A stretch of 64,000 bases of DNA from Paracoccaceae bacterium. GTDB taxonomy: Bacteria; Pseudomonadota; Alphaproteobacteria; Rhodobacterales; Rhodobacteraceae. Location of the stretch: positions 1-64,000 of the forward strand of contig JALSKC010000017.1 of the NCBI GenBank assembly GCA_026989055.1, read 5' to 3'. Below, piece by piece: positions 7,848 to 16,074 of this stretch. The position numbers were made by a program, and so were the translations under genes. The notes beneath the pieces were generated by a model. The model saw only the letters and a list, made by a program, of their open reading frames with translations, did no database searches and was not told the DNA's origin. Position 1 is the stretch's first letter. Each line of letters starts with the position of its first letter.

Positions 7848-9815
7848 ATGCCCGCCGCCACCAGAGATCGCCCCTGGCTGTTTCGCACCTATGCCGGCCA
7901 CTCCACGGCCCAGGCCTCCAACGCGCTTTACCGCGCCAACCTGGCCAAGGGGCAGACGGGGCTTTCGGTGGCCTTCGACCTGCCCACCCAGACCGGCCAT
8001 GACAGCGATCATCCGCTGGCACGCGGCGAGGTGGGCAAGGTCGGCGTGCCCGTCTGCCACCTCGGCGACATGCGCGCGCTGTTTCAGGGCATTCCGCTGG
8101 AGCGGATGAATACCTCGATGACGATCAACGCCACCGCCCCCTGGCTGCTGGCGCTCTATGTCGCCCTGGCCGAGGAACAGGGCGCCGACATCGCCGTGCT
8201 CCAGGGCACGGTGCAAAACGACATCATCAAGGAGTATCTCTCGCGCGGCACCTATATCTGCCCGCCCGAGCCGAGCTTGCGGATGATCACCGATGTTGCC
8301 GCCTGGACGCGGGCGCAGATGCCGAAATGGAACCCGATGAACGTCTGTTCCTACCACCTGCAGGAAGCCGGCGCGACGCCCGAGCAGGAACTGGCCTATG
8401 CGCTGGCCACGGCCACGGCGGTGCTCGACGACCTGCGCGCCAAGGTGCCGGCCGAGGATTTCCCGGCCATGGTCGGGCGGATCAGCTTTTTCGTGAACGC
8501 CGGCATCCGCTTCGTTACCGAGATGTGCAAGATGCGCGCCTTCACCGAACTCTGGGACGAAATCGCGCGCACCCGCTACGGGGTCGAGGATCCGAAATAC
8601 CGCCGCTTTCGCTACGGGGTGCAGGTCAACAGCCTCGGGCTGAGCGAACAGCAGCCGGAAAACAACGTCTATCGCATCCTGCTGGAAATGCTGGCGGTGA
8701 CGCTCAGCAAGAACGCCCGCGCCCGCGCCGTGCAGCTGCCCGCCTGGAACGAGGCGCTCGGCCTGCCGCGGCCCTGGGATCAGCAGTGGTCGCTGCGCAT
8801 GCAGCAGATCCTGGCCTACGAGACCGACCTGCTGGAATACGACGACCTGTTCGACGGCAACCCGGCGGTCGAGCGCAAGGTCGCGGCGCTCAAGGAAGCG
8901 GCGCGCGCCGAACTGGCCCGGATCGACGCCATGGGCGGGGCGGTGGGCGCGATCGAGCACATGAAATCGCGCCTGGTCGAATCCAACGCCGAGCGCATCG
9001 CCCGCATCGAATCGGGCGAAACCGTGGTCGTCGGGGTCAATCGCTGGCAGGAGGGCGAACCCTCGCCGCTCACGGCGGGGGAAGAAACGATCATGACCGC
9101 GGACCCCGGGGCCGAGGCCGACCAGATCGCCCGCCTTGTCGCCTGGCGCGAAAGCCGCGACGAGGCTGCCGTGGGCCGGGCGCTCGCCGCCCTGCGCGAG
9201 GCGGCGGCAAGCGGTGCCAACATCATGCCGCCCTCGATCGAAGCGGCACGCGCCGGCGCCACCACCGGCGAATGGGGCGAGGTGATCCGCAGCGTCTTCG
9301 GCCGCTACCGCGCCCCTACCGGGGTGGCCCGCGCGCCCTCCAACCGCACCGAGGGGCTGGAAGAGCTGCGCGCGGCGGTCGATGCGGCCTCCGACCGGCT
9401 GGGCCGGCGGCTGAGCTTCCTGGTGGGCAAGCCGGGGCTCGACGGCCATTCCAACGGCGCCGAGCAGATCGCGGCGCGCGCCCGCGACTGCGGGATGAAG
9501 ATCACCTACGAGGGCATTCGCCAGACACCGGAGGAAATCGTCGCCGCAGCCCGGCACGCGGGGGCGCATGTGATCGGGCTGTCCATCCTCTCGGGTTCGC
9601 ATCTGCCGCTGGTGCGCGAAACCCTGGAAGGGCTGCGCGGCGCGGGCTTGGCTCATGTGCCGGTGGTGGTGGGCGGAATCATCCCCGAAGGCGACGTCCG
9701 CAAGCTGCGCGCCATGGGCGTTGCCCGGGTCTATACCCCCTCCGATTTCAGGCTTGACAGGATCATGCAGGACATCGTTTCCCTTGCCGGCGGCAAGGTC
9801 CGGCAACCGGCCTGA
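7848..9815 (+). CDS. ecm: (2R)-Ethylmalonyl-CoA mutase, B12-dependent
   Basis: Converts (2R)-ethylmalonyl-CoA to methylsuccinyl-CoA with adenosylcobalamin, a diagnostic step of the ethylmalonyl-CoA pathway. The 655-residue protein has the methylmalonyl-CoA-mutase-type barrel (SVAFDLPTQTGHDSDHP near the N-terminus, then the RMNTSMTINATA segment) and a C-terminal B12 domain. The cobalamin ligand motif DGHSNG is at residues 532-537, with His534 the lower ligand. The N-terminus lacks the long dimer arm of methylmalonyl-CoA mutase. AAGGGAA precedes the ATG. Ccr, Mch and Mcl2 are all in this window, which supports ecm rather than a methylmalonyl- or isobutyryl-CoA mutase. Confidence 0.93.
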   Translation: MPAATRDRPWLFRTYAGHSTAQASNALYRANLAKGQTGLSVAFDLPTQTGHDSDHPLARGEVGKVGVPVCHLGDMRALFQGIPLERMNTSMTINATAPWLLALYVALAEEQGADIAVLQGTVQNDIIKEYLSRGTYICPPEPSLRMITDVAAWTRAQMPKWNPMNVCSYHLQEAGATPEQELAYALATATAVLDDLRAKVPAEDFPAMVGRISFFVNAGIRFVTEMCKMRAFTELWDEIARTRYGVEDPKYRRFRYGVQVNSLGLSEQQPENNVYRILLEMLAVTLSKNARARAVQLPAWNEALGLPRPWDQQWSLRMQQILAYETDLLEYDDLFDGNPAVERKVAALKEAARAELARIDAMGGAVGAIEHMKSRLVESNAERIARIESGETVVVGVNRWQEGEPSPLTAGEETIMTADPGAEADQIARLVAWRESRDEAAVGRALAALREAAASGANIMPPSIEAARAGATTGEWGEVIRSVFGRYRAPTGVARAPSNRTEGLEELRAAVDAASDRLGRRLSFLVGKPGLDGHSNGAEQIAARARDCGMKITYEGIRQTPEEIVAAARHAGAHVIGLSILSGSHLPLVRETLEGLRGAGLAHVPVVVGGIIPEGDVRKLRAMGVARVYTPSDFRLDRIMQDIVSLAGGKVRQPA

Positions 9816-9823
9816 GCCGCAAG

Positions 9824-9854
9824 CCTGCCCGCTTGCCTTTGCCCTGCGGGCAGG
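9824..9854 (+). promoter_or_regulatory. Hairpin in the ecm-regulator gap
   Basis: CCTGCCCGC and GCGGGCAGG form a perfect 9-bp stem around a 13-nt loop, inside the 52-nt gap between ecm and the following regulator gene. There is no T-tract, so it may stabilise the upstream message or attenuate rather than end transcription. Confidence 0.5.
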
Positions 9855-9867
9855 ACAGAAAGGGCCG

Positions 9868-10443
9868 ATGTCGGAACTGCCGGAAAGGACGGATGCAGAA
9901 GGCCGGGGAAAACTCCGTCGCCGGCTCTTTCTGCTGGCCGCATCCCTGCAGCTGGGGTGCGGGCTGATCTTCGTCAACGACCTGCGCTCGGAATGGGCTG
10001 CGCTCGACCCGCACATCCTGAGCGAGATCGCCGGCATCCTGGCCCTTGCCTTCGGCGCGGCCCTGTCGCTGCACGAATACCGGCGCCTGCTGCGGCGCAA
10101 CGCGCGGATCGAACGCGCGCTGGACACCGCCGTCGGCGGCTTCCAGCAGAGCATCGAACGCCATTTCGCGGAATGGGATCTCACCCGGGCCGAGCGCGAT
10201 GTGGCGCTGCTGACGATCAAGGGGCTGGGCATTCCCGAAATCGCCCGCCTGCGCAATACCGCGGTGGGCACGGTCAAGGCGCAGAACGCCGCGATCTACC
10301 GCAAGGCCGGGGTCAGCGGCAGGGCCGAGCTGATCAGCGCCCTGATCGAGGAGCTGATCGCCGGAATCGACATTTCCGGCCAGACGCCCGAGGTGGTTCG
10401 AGGCGACGATTCGCCCTTGCGCGCCGGCGCGAAGCGGGGTTGA
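9868..10443 (+). CDS. Membrane-anchored LuxR-type HTH regulator
   Basis: A 191-residue protein with an unusual layout: two hydrophobic segments near residues 18-38 and 50-68 ([17 protein letters not shown] and [19 protein letters not shown]), a charged linker, then a GerE-type helix-turn-helix ([17 protein letters not shown] through [13 protein letters not shown]). It has no autoinducer or receiver domain. I infer a transcription factor tethered to the inner membrane whose signal is unknown. It follows ecm by 52 nt on the same strand with a hairpin between, so it may be co-transcribed with ecm or made at a lower level. The start ATG follows AAAGGGCCG. Confidence 0.72.
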   Translation: MSELPERTDAEGRGKLRRRLFLLAASLQLGCGLIFVNDLRSEWAALDPHILSEIAGILALAFGAALSLHEYRRLLRRNARIERALDTAVGGFQQSIERHFAEWDLTRAERDVALLTIKGLGIPEIARLRNTAVGTVKAQNAAIYRKAGVSGRAELISALIEELIAGIDISGQTPEVVRGDDSPLRAGAKRG

Positions 10444-10472
10444 TTCCGGCATCCGGCAAGACAGGAGGCCCC

Positions 10473-11177
10473 ATGACCTTTCACATCGGTGCAGAAAAGG
10501 GCGAGATCGCCGAAACCGTGCTGCTGCCCGGAGATCCGTACCGGGCGAAATGGGCGGCAGAGAACTTCCTGCAGGGTGCACGGCTCGTGAACGAGGTGCG
10601 TGGAATGCTCGGCTTCACCGGCAGCTGGAAGGGAAACCGGGTCACGATCCAGGGCTCGGGCATGGGGATGCCGAGCCTGTCGATCTACGTAAACGAGCTG
10701 ATCAGGGATTACGGTGCCCGCACGCTGGTGCGGATCGGAAGCTGCGGAGCGATGCAGGAAAGCGTGGCGCTGCGCGACGTCATCGTGGCGATGAGCGCCA
10801 GCTCGGTCTCGACACCCTCGAGCACGATCTTCCGCGAGCTGAACTTCGCCCCCACCGCGGACTACGGCCTGCTGAGCGCGGCGGTGGCAGCGGCAGAGCG
10901 GCGCGAGGTGGGCGTGCATGTGGGCGGAATCTATTCCTCCGATACCTTCTATGACGAGCGGCCCGACCTGAACGAGCAGATGACACGGCACGGGATTCTC
11001 GCCGTCGAGATGGAGGCGGCCGAGCTCTACACCCTGGCCGCGCGCCACGGGCGGCGCGCGCTGGCGGTGCTGACGGTTTCTGACCACCTGATCAGCGGCG
11101 AGGCGCTGCCGGCAGAACAGCGCGAGCGCTCCTTCGGCGACATGATCGAGATCGCGCTGGAAGCCGCCTTTTCCTGA
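10473..11177 (+). CDS. deoD: Purine-nucleoside phosphorylase, DeoD type
   Basis: Cleaves purine (deoxy)nucleosides with phosphate to base and (deoxy)ribose-1-phosphate for salvage. At 234 residues it matches the hexameric low-molecular-weight family. Landmarks are ILLPGDP-like [11 protein letters not shown] near residue 12, [16 protein letters not shown], and the VEMEAAELY segment followed by LTVSDH. A strong AGGAGG lies just before the ATG. It sits 29 bp after the membrane regulator and may share its transcript. A terminator follows the gene. Confidence 0.93.
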   Translation: MTFHIGAEKGEIAETVLLPGDPYRAKWAAENFLQGARLVNEVRGMLGFTGSWKGNRVTIQGSGMGMPSLSIYVNELIRDYGARTLVRIGSCGAMQESVALRDVIVAMSASSVSTPSSTIFRELNFAPTADYGLLSAAVAAAERREVGVHVGGIYSSDTFYDERPDLNEQMTRHGILAVEMEAAELYTLAARHGRRALAVLTVSDHLISGEALPAEQRERSFGDMIEIALEAAFS

Positions 11178-11183
11178 GCCGGG

Positions 11184-11204
11184 CCGGGGGCTGTCTGCCC
11201 CCGG
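11184..11204 (+). terminator. Terminator after deoD with conserved-looking tail
   Basis: Stem CCGGGGGC / GCCCCCGG (8 bp) with loop TGTCT. It is followed by ACCCCCGAGAGTATTT and CGGCAAGATGAAG rather than a T-run. I recall near-identical tails dispersed in Rhodobacterales genomes, but cannot verify that here. It separates deoD from the convergent gene. Confidence 0.6.
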
Positions 11205-11234
11205 ACCCCCGAGAGTATTTCCGGCAAGATGAAG

Positions 11235-12080
11235 TCAGGCCCCGTGGCTGCGGTCATAGGCGTTGACGGGAGGCGTCCGCCAGCCGGCGGGCCGGGCGGC
11301 GGGGGCGAATATCTCGACCAGCAGCGGGTGGCAGGTTGCCGCGTCGCTCGAGTGCTCGCTTGCGCAGTCACCTCCCGGGCAGGCGGACAGGGCGCCGAGC
11401 AGGTCGATCTCGGCGAAGAACTCGATATGGTCGCCGGCGCGCGCCGGGCTGGCCTTCATGATGTAGCGGCCCTCGGGGCTGAAGCCGGTGCACATGAAAA
11501 CGTTGAGCACATCGTGGATGTGGCGTTCGGCCTCGGGCAGCGGCAGCCCGGTTTCGGCCGCCAGCGCGCGGGTCAGGTTGGAGTGGCAGCAGCGGTGGTA
11601 GTCGGCCCCGGCGAGCAGGCGGTTGGTGTAGGGGTCGCAGCGGGTGCCGATCACGTCATGCACCCGGCAGCCATGCGCGTCGGTGCCGTACCAGGCGAGC
11701 GTGTCCTCGGTAATGGTGGCCAGCGGCCGCAGATGCGGAAAGGCCGACCACAGCCGCGCCCCGGTGCTCAGGTGGGTGCCGTGCAGGGCGCGGGTCTTGC
11801 CGGAATGGAAATGCTCGGACAGGTCGGCGCCGTTCCACAGGTCGAGATCGCCCACCTGAGTGCCCTCGGGGCAGGAGATGCGGAAGAAATGGCCGGCCGG
11901 AACCCGGAAACAGCGCCCCTCGCGCGGGGGCACAAGGATCCGGCCCGCCTTTCGGGCGATGCGCCGTGCGGCGCGCAGCGCGGCCATGTCCACCGCCGGC
12001 AGCCCCTCCGGCGGATAGCAGACGACCGGCCTGATGGCGCGGCGGGCACCTGCGTCATCGGGTGCTCCGGGTCCGGGCAT
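11235..12080 (-). CDS. DUF1989 / urea carboxylase-associated family protein
   Basis: A 281-residue cytoplasmic protein of the DUF1989 (UAAP) family. Typical signs are the PAGHFFRISCPEGTQVGDL segment, the ARLWSAFP stretch, the YHRCCHSNLTRAL cysteine/histidine cluster and a GDCASEHSS motif near the C-terminus. Members sit beside urea carboxylase or aminomethyltransferase genes and may bind a metal or an amine, but the function is unknown. No urea genes are nearby. The frame ends 57 bp from the deoD stop (convergent). Confidence is high for family and low for role. Confidence 0.8.
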   Translation of the reverse strand: MPGPGAPDDAGARRAIRPVVCYPPEGLPAVDMAALRAARRIARKAGRILVPPREGRCFRVPAGHFFRISCPEGTQVGDLDLWNGADLSEHFHSGKTRALHGTHLSTGARLWSAFPHLRPLATITEDTLAWYGTDAHGCRVHDVIGTRCDPYTNRLLAGADYHRCCHSNLTRALAAETGLPLPEAERHIHDVLNVFMCTGFSPEGRYIMKASPARAGDHIEFFAEIDLLGALSACPGGDCASEHSSDAATCHPLLVEIFAPAARPAGWRTPPVNAYDRSHGA

Positions 12081-12087
12081 TCGTGCC

Positions 12088-12279
12088 TCACATGTTTCTC
12101 AGGCAAGTATCGGGCGTCCGGCCGTCCCGCGCAACGGTTCGCGCGCCGCAGAACGCGCATTCATGCGCGCCGCCCTCCCCGAGCCTGCGCCAGCGGCAGT
12201 TGCGCGTCAGCCCCGAGTTGCGCCAGCGCCAGTACATCAGCGCCAGCGCGACGATGGCGATGACAAGAACCAGCGGCAC
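12088..12279 (-). CDS. Small membrane protein with zinc-ribbon-like tail
   Basis: A 63-residue protein: one N-terminal transmembrane helix (MPLVLVIAIVALALMYWRW), then a basic stretch with NCRWRR and a C-x2-C pair (ECAFCG) plus a last cysteine near the end, so four cysteines that could hold a zinc or form a rubredoxin-like knuckle. It begins 4 bp after sdhB and is probably the last gene of the sdhCDAB operon. I recall the same arrangement in related genomes. A role in succinate dehydrogenase assembly or iron handling is only suggested by position. Confidence 0.65.
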   Translation of the reverse strand: MPLVLVIAIVALALMYWRWRNSGLTRNCRWRRLGEGGAHECAFCGARTVARDGRTPDTCLRNM

Positions 12280-12283
12280 CGGC

Positions 12284-13063
12284 TCAGACCATCCGCTCGA
12301 TCATCATCTTCTTGATCTCGGCAATCGCTTTCGCCGGGTTCAGCCCCTTGGGGCAGGTCTTGGTGCAGTTCATGATGGTGTGGCAGCGAAAGAGCTTGAA
12401 CGGGTCTTCCAGCTGATCCAGCCGCTCGCCCGTGGCCTCGTCCCGGCTGTCGACGATCCAGCGATAGGCGTGCAGCAGCGCCGCCGGGCCAAGATACTTG
12501 TCGCCGTTCCACCAGTAGCTGGGGCAGGAGGTCGAGCAGGAGGCGCACATCACGCATTCATACAGCCCGTCGAGCTTCCTGCGGTCCTCGATCGACTGGC
12601 GCCATTCCCTTTCGGGGCGGTTGGTCCTGGTTTCCAGCCAGGGCATGATCGAGGCATGCTGGGCATAGAAATGGGTCAGGTCCGGGATCAGGTCCTTCAC
12701 CACCTCGGTATGCGGCAGCGGGTAGATCTTCACATCGCCCCTGATCTCGTCCAGCCCGCGAATGCAGGCCAGCGTGTTCACCCCGTCGATGTTCATCGCG
12801 CAGGAGCCGCAGATGCCCTCGCGGCAGGAGCGGCGGAAAGACAGCGTCGGGTCGATCTCGTTCTTGATCTTGATCAGCGCGTCCAGGACCATCGGTCCGC
12901 AGCTGTCCATGTCGACGAAATAGGTATCGACACGGGGGTTCTCGCCATCGTCCGGGTTCCAGCGATAGATCCGGAACCTGCGGATGTTCTTCGCGCCCTC
13001 GGGTTTCGGCCAGGTCTTGCCGACCCGCACCCGGCTGTTCTTCGGGAGTGTCAGTTGAACCAT
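12284..13063 (-). CDS. sdhB: Succinate dehydrogenase iron-sulfur subunit
   Basis: Carries the [2Fe-2S], [4Fe-4S] and [3Fe-4S] clusters that pass electrons from FAD to ubiquinone. The 259-residue protein has the plant-type ferredoxin motif [12 protein letters not shown], then [16 protein letters not shown] and [17 protein letters not shown] in the C-terminal domain, all cysteines intact. I chose the ATG at 13063, preceded by GAGGAGACGAGG, over the longer frame at 13099. It follows sdhA by 10 bp and completes the sdhC-D-A-B order. Confidence 0.96.
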   Translation of the reverse strand: MVQLTLPKNSRVRVGKTWPKPEGAKNIRRFRIYRWNPDDGENPRVDTYFVDMDSCGPMVLDALIKIKNEIDPTLSFRRSCREGICGSCAMNIDGVNTLACIRGLDEIRGDVKIYPLPHTEVVKDLIPDLTHFYAQHASIMPWLETRTNRPEREWRQSIEDRRKLDGLYECVMCASCSTSCPSYWWNGDKYLGPAALLHAYRWIVDSRDEATGERLDQLEDPFKLFRCHTIMNCTKTCPKGLNPAKAIAEIKKMMIERMV

Positions 13064-13073
13064 CCTCGTCTCC

Positions 13074-14882
13074 TCAGTAAACCCGCTTCCTGGGCGCAAT
13101 CTTCTCCGGGTCGATGCCCCCCTGCTCCGCCGGCGTCAGCGGCTCGGTGTGCACGTCGCGATAGCTGAGGCTGACCGCGCCGTTCCCGTCCAGCCGCGCG
13201 ATGGTGTGCTTGCGCCAGTTCTCGTCGTCACGCTCGGGGTAGTCCTCGCGGGCATGCGAACCGCGGCTTTCCGTGCGCGCCTCGGCCGAATAGACGGTGG
13301 TGATGGCATTGGCCATCAGGTTGTGCAGCTCCAGCGTTTCCATCAGGTCTGAGTTCCAGATCAAGGAACGGTCGGTAACCCTGATGTCCTGCATCTCCTT
13401 CCAGATGGCGCTGATCGCGGCGCAACCCTCCTGCAGGGTTTCGGCGGTGCGGAAGACGGCGGCATCCTTCTGCATCGCCTTCTGCATCTTCAGCCGCACC
13501 TCGGCCGTGGGATTGGCGCCATCGGCGTGGCGGATGGAATCGAAGCGGTCGAGGATCTTTTCCACCTCGGCCCCCGGCCCCGCGGGAACCGCCCCCTGCC
13601 GATCGACGATCTGCCCCGCCCGGATCGCCGCCGCCCGCCCCAGAACGACGAGATCTATCAACGAGTTGGAGCCCAGCCGGTTGGCCCCGTGCAGCGAGGC
13701 GCAGGCCGCCTCGCCCACCGCCATCAGCCCCGGCACCACCGCATCGTGATCATCGGCGGTGGGGTTGAGCACCTCTCCCCAGTAGTTGGTGGGAATGCCG
13801 CCCATGTTGTAATGGACGGTGGGCAGAACCGGGATCGGATCCTTCGTCACATCGACGCCGGCAAAGATGCGCGCGCTTTCGGCGATGCCGGGCAGACGCT
13901 CCTCGATCACCTCGCGCGGCAGGTGGTTGAGGTTGAGGTAGATATGGTCCTTTTCCGGCCCCACCCCGCGGCCTTCGCGGATTTCCAGCGTCATGCAGCG
14001 CGAAACCACGTCGCGGCTGGCCAGATCCTTGTAGGTGGGGGCGTAGCGCTCCATGAAGCGCTCGCCTTCCGAATTGGTCAGATAGCCGCCCTCTCCGCGC
14101 ACCCCTTCGGTGATCAGCACCCCGGCGCCATAGATCCCGGTGGGATGGAACTGCACGAATTCCTGATCCTGCAGCGGCAGGCCGGCACGGGTGACCATGC
14201 CGCCGCCATCTCCGGTGCAGGTGTGCGCCGAGGTGGCGCTGAAATAGGTGCGCCCGGCCCCGCCGGTGGCCAGCACCACCAGCTTGGCGTTGAAACGGTG
14301 CAGCGTGCCGTCATCGAGCTTCCAGGCCATGATCCCGGTGCAGGCGCCATCCTCCGACATGATGAGATCGAGCGCGAAATGCTCGATGTAGAATTCCGCG
14401 TTCTGCTTCAGCGACTGCCCGTAGAGCGTATGCAGCATGGCATGCCCGGTGCGGTCGGCGGCGGCACAGGTGCGCTGCACGGGGGGGCCCTCGCCGAACT
14501 CGGTCGTGTGGCCACCGAAGGGGCGCTGATAGATCTTGCCCTCTTCGGTGCGCGAAAACGGCACCCCGTAATGTTCCAGCTCGTAGACGGCGCGCGGCGC
14601 CTCGCGGGTGACGTATTCGATGGTGTCGATGTCGCCCAGCCAGTCGCTGCCCTTCACCGTGTCATACATGTGCCACTGCCAGTTGTCGGGCCCCATGTTG
14701 CCCAGGGATGCGGCAATCCCGCCCTGGGCGGCCACGGTATGGCTGCGGGTGGGGAACACCTTGGTCACGCAGGCGGTGCGCAGCCCCTGCTCGGCCATGC
14801 CCAGCGTGGCGCGCAGGCCCGCGCCCCCGGCGCCGACCACCACCACATCGTAGTTGTGCGTCTCGTATTCGTAAGCGGCCAT
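13074..14882 (-). CDS. sdhA: Succinate dehydrogenase flavoprotein subunit
   Basis: Catalytic subunit of complex II; oxidises succinate to fumarate with covalent FAD. The 602-residue length is normal. The dinucleotide fold [13 protein letters not shown] is near residues 14-26, the FAD-attaching histidine is in the [10 protein letters not shown] segment, and the active-site region HPTGIYG and the substrate-binding [11 protein letters not shown] are intact. It is the third gene of the sdhCDAB operon; the operon's leader carries twin palindromic boxes (15787-15817). Confidence 0.97.
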   Translation of the reverse strand: MAAYEYETHNYDVVVVGAGGAGLRATLGMAEQGLRTACVTKVFPTRSHTVAAQGGIAASLGNMGPDNWQWHMYDTVKGSDWLGDIDTIEYVTREAPRAVYELEHYGVPFSRTEEGKIYQRPFGGHTTEFGEGPPVQRTCAAADRTGHAMLHTLYGQSLKQNAEFYIEHFALDLIMSEDGACTGIMAWKLDDGTLHRFNAKLVVLATGGAGRTYFSATSAHTCTGDGGGMVTRAGLPLQDQEFVQFHPTGIYGAGVLITEGVRGEGGYLTNSEGERFMERYAPTYKDLASRDVVSRCMTLEIREGRGVGPEKDHIYLNLNHLPREVIEERLPGIAESARIFAGVDVTKDPIPVLPTVHYNMGGIPTNYWGEVLNPTADDHDAVVPGLMAVGEAACASLHGANRLGSNSLIDLVVLGRAAAIRAGQIVDRQGAVPAGPGAEVEKILDRFDSIRHADGANPTAEVRLKMQKAMQKDAAVFRTAETLQEGCAAISAIWKEMQDIRVTDRSLIWNSDLMETLELHNLMANAITTVYSAEARTESRGSHAREDYPERDDENWRKHTIARLDGNGAVSLSYRDVHTEPLTPAEQGGIDPEKIAPRKRVY

Positions 14883-14897
14883 TGGTTCGGATATCCC

Positions 14898-15269
14898 TCA
14901 GAGCGCAAGCCTGGCGATGGCGAAAATTCCGGTGGCGGCAGCCGCATAGGAAAGCCAGGCCATGACGATGATCGCCACCTCGCGCGCCAGACCCTGCACG
15001 TAATCCTCTATCAGCACCCGGACCCCGTTCCTGAAATGCAGGAAGCCGACAAGGAGCGTCAGCACCGCCACGATCGCCGGGAAGGGGCGGGCGTAATATG
15101 CCACCACCTCCTCGTGGGGGCGCCCCAACATCGGCCCGAAGGTGAAGACGAACAGCGGCACCAGAACCAGCAGGCCGGCGCTGCTCACGGTCTGCGCCCA
15201 GTGCCGGTCTGCCCCGCGCCGGGCCGATCCGGCCCCGGCCGCGCGCTTGTATGCTGTCAGGAACGACAT
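14898..15269 (-). CDS. sdhD: Succinate dehydrogenase membrane anchor subunit
   Basis: A 123-residue integral membrane protein with three hydrophobic helices (near residues 32-50, 63-80 and 98-118), forming with SdhC the heme b and ubiquinone site. The HFRNGVRVLIEDYV segment matches the conserved region around the heme histidine and the quinone pocket. It lies 9 bp after sdhC and 15 bp before sdhA in the same operon. Confidence 0.92.
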   Translation of the reverse strand: MSFLTAYKRAAGAGSARRGADRHWAQTVSSAGLLVLVPLFVFTFGPMLGRPHEEVVAYYARPFPAIVAVLTLLVGFLHFRNGVRVLIEDYVQGLAREVAIIVMAWLSYAAAATGIFAIARLAL

Positions 15270-15278
15270 TGCCCCCCC

Positions 15279-15662
15279 TCAGATGATCGCAAGCGTCAGG
15301 ATGGTCAGCAGGACCGAGCCGATGATCACGCCCCAGCCCAGCCGCTCCGCCGTCTCGAGCTCCAACCCGAAGCCGGCATCCCAGATCAGATGCCGCAGCC
15401 CGGCCAGCGCGTGATACCACAGCGCCCAGAGCGAAAGCAGCATCACCAGATCGCCCGCCCAGCCGGTCATCAGCCCGTCCACCGCGCCAAAGGCCGCCGG
15501 GGAAACCGAGGCCGCCAGGAACCAGGCCACGACCAGCAGCGCGCCGACCAGCAGCGCATTGCCGGTGATCCGGGTCAGGATCGAGGTGACCGAGGTCAGC
15601 TGCGGCCGGTAGATCGTGAGATGGGGTGAGAGCGGGCGCTTGCCCGGAGTGCTGTCCGCCAT
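15279..15662 (-). CDS. sdhC: Succinate dehydrogenase cytochrome b556 subunit
   Basis: First gene of the sdhCDAB operon; 127-residue cytochrome b anchor with three membrane helices. The family signature RPLSPHLTIYRPQLTS is at the N-terminus and the heme-ligand region WYHALAGLRHLIWDAG is in the second half. Two ATGs are close together: the one at 15668 touches the ribosome site, whereas the one at 15662 has AAGGGG at proper spacing and is preferred. The operon leader contains a pair of TGTGATCACG-type operators about 125-155 bp before the start. Confidence 0.93.
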   Translation of the reverse strand: MADSTPGKRPLSPHLTIYRPQLTSVTSILTRITGNALLVGALLVVAWFLAASVSPAAFGAVDGLMTGWAGDLVMLLSLWALWYHALAGLRHLIWDAGFGLELETAERLGWGVIIGSVLLTILTLAII

Positions 15663-15786
15663 ATGCATCCCCTTCGGAAGAGTCGGGTTATCTGCGACAA
15701 TCTGTTACTCCGATTTCGCCCCGGGCAACAGGCCCCGCCACGACAAGCCCCGGGTTTCCCCCGCGGAAGACCAGAATTACGGCATA

Positions 15787-15817
15787 TGTGATCACGTTAT
15801 GGAAATTCGTGATCACA
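15787..15817. promoter_or_regulatory. Twin palindromic operator upstream of sdhCDAB
   Basis: TGTGATCACG (15787-15796) and CGTGATCACA (15808-15817), start to start 21 bp, which is two helical turns. The same arrangement with the same spacing lies upstream of sucC (21441-21471). The 11-nt spacers share no sequence, so the boxes themselves are constrained. It is the most prominent element of the 412-bp gap between sdhC and mch; nothing coding is supported in that gap. The core GTGATCAC has the GT-N-AC form bound by FCD-type GntR regulators. Confidence 0.75.
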
Positions 15818-16047
15818 TCAACTGTTCCGCTGATACCGCTGCACCGGAGACCCGGCAGGTTCGCTACACATGGCGATACACACGGCAATCGCACCCTCGC
15901 GGATCGAGAAAGGCATCGGCCGCGCCTCTCCGCCCGCACCTCGGCGGCGCATCCGCCCGAACAGCCCATCGAGCACCTGCGCCCCCGAGACCCCGCGCAA
16001 CCTCTCCCCGGCTTGCGCATCGGCAACCGCCAGGACCGCCGGAACGG

Positions 16048-16057
16048 TGTGATCACG
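16048..16057. promoter_or_regulatory. Additional single TGTGATCACG box
   Basis: A third exact copy of the 10-mer, 17 bp after the end of mch and about 230 bp from the twin boxes. It could be an auxiliary operator for looping, or a relic. Confidence 0.45.
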
Positions 16058-16074
16058 CACTCCGGACACGGAGG

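Noticed and set aside
7566-10277. A 903-codon minus-strand frame covering ecm
   Set aside because: Antisense of ecm and of the 13-bp repeat array; no domain or start signal.
13527-15629. A 700-codon plus-strand frame over sdhA-sdhD-sdhC
   Set aside because: Antisense shadow of three identified sdh genes.
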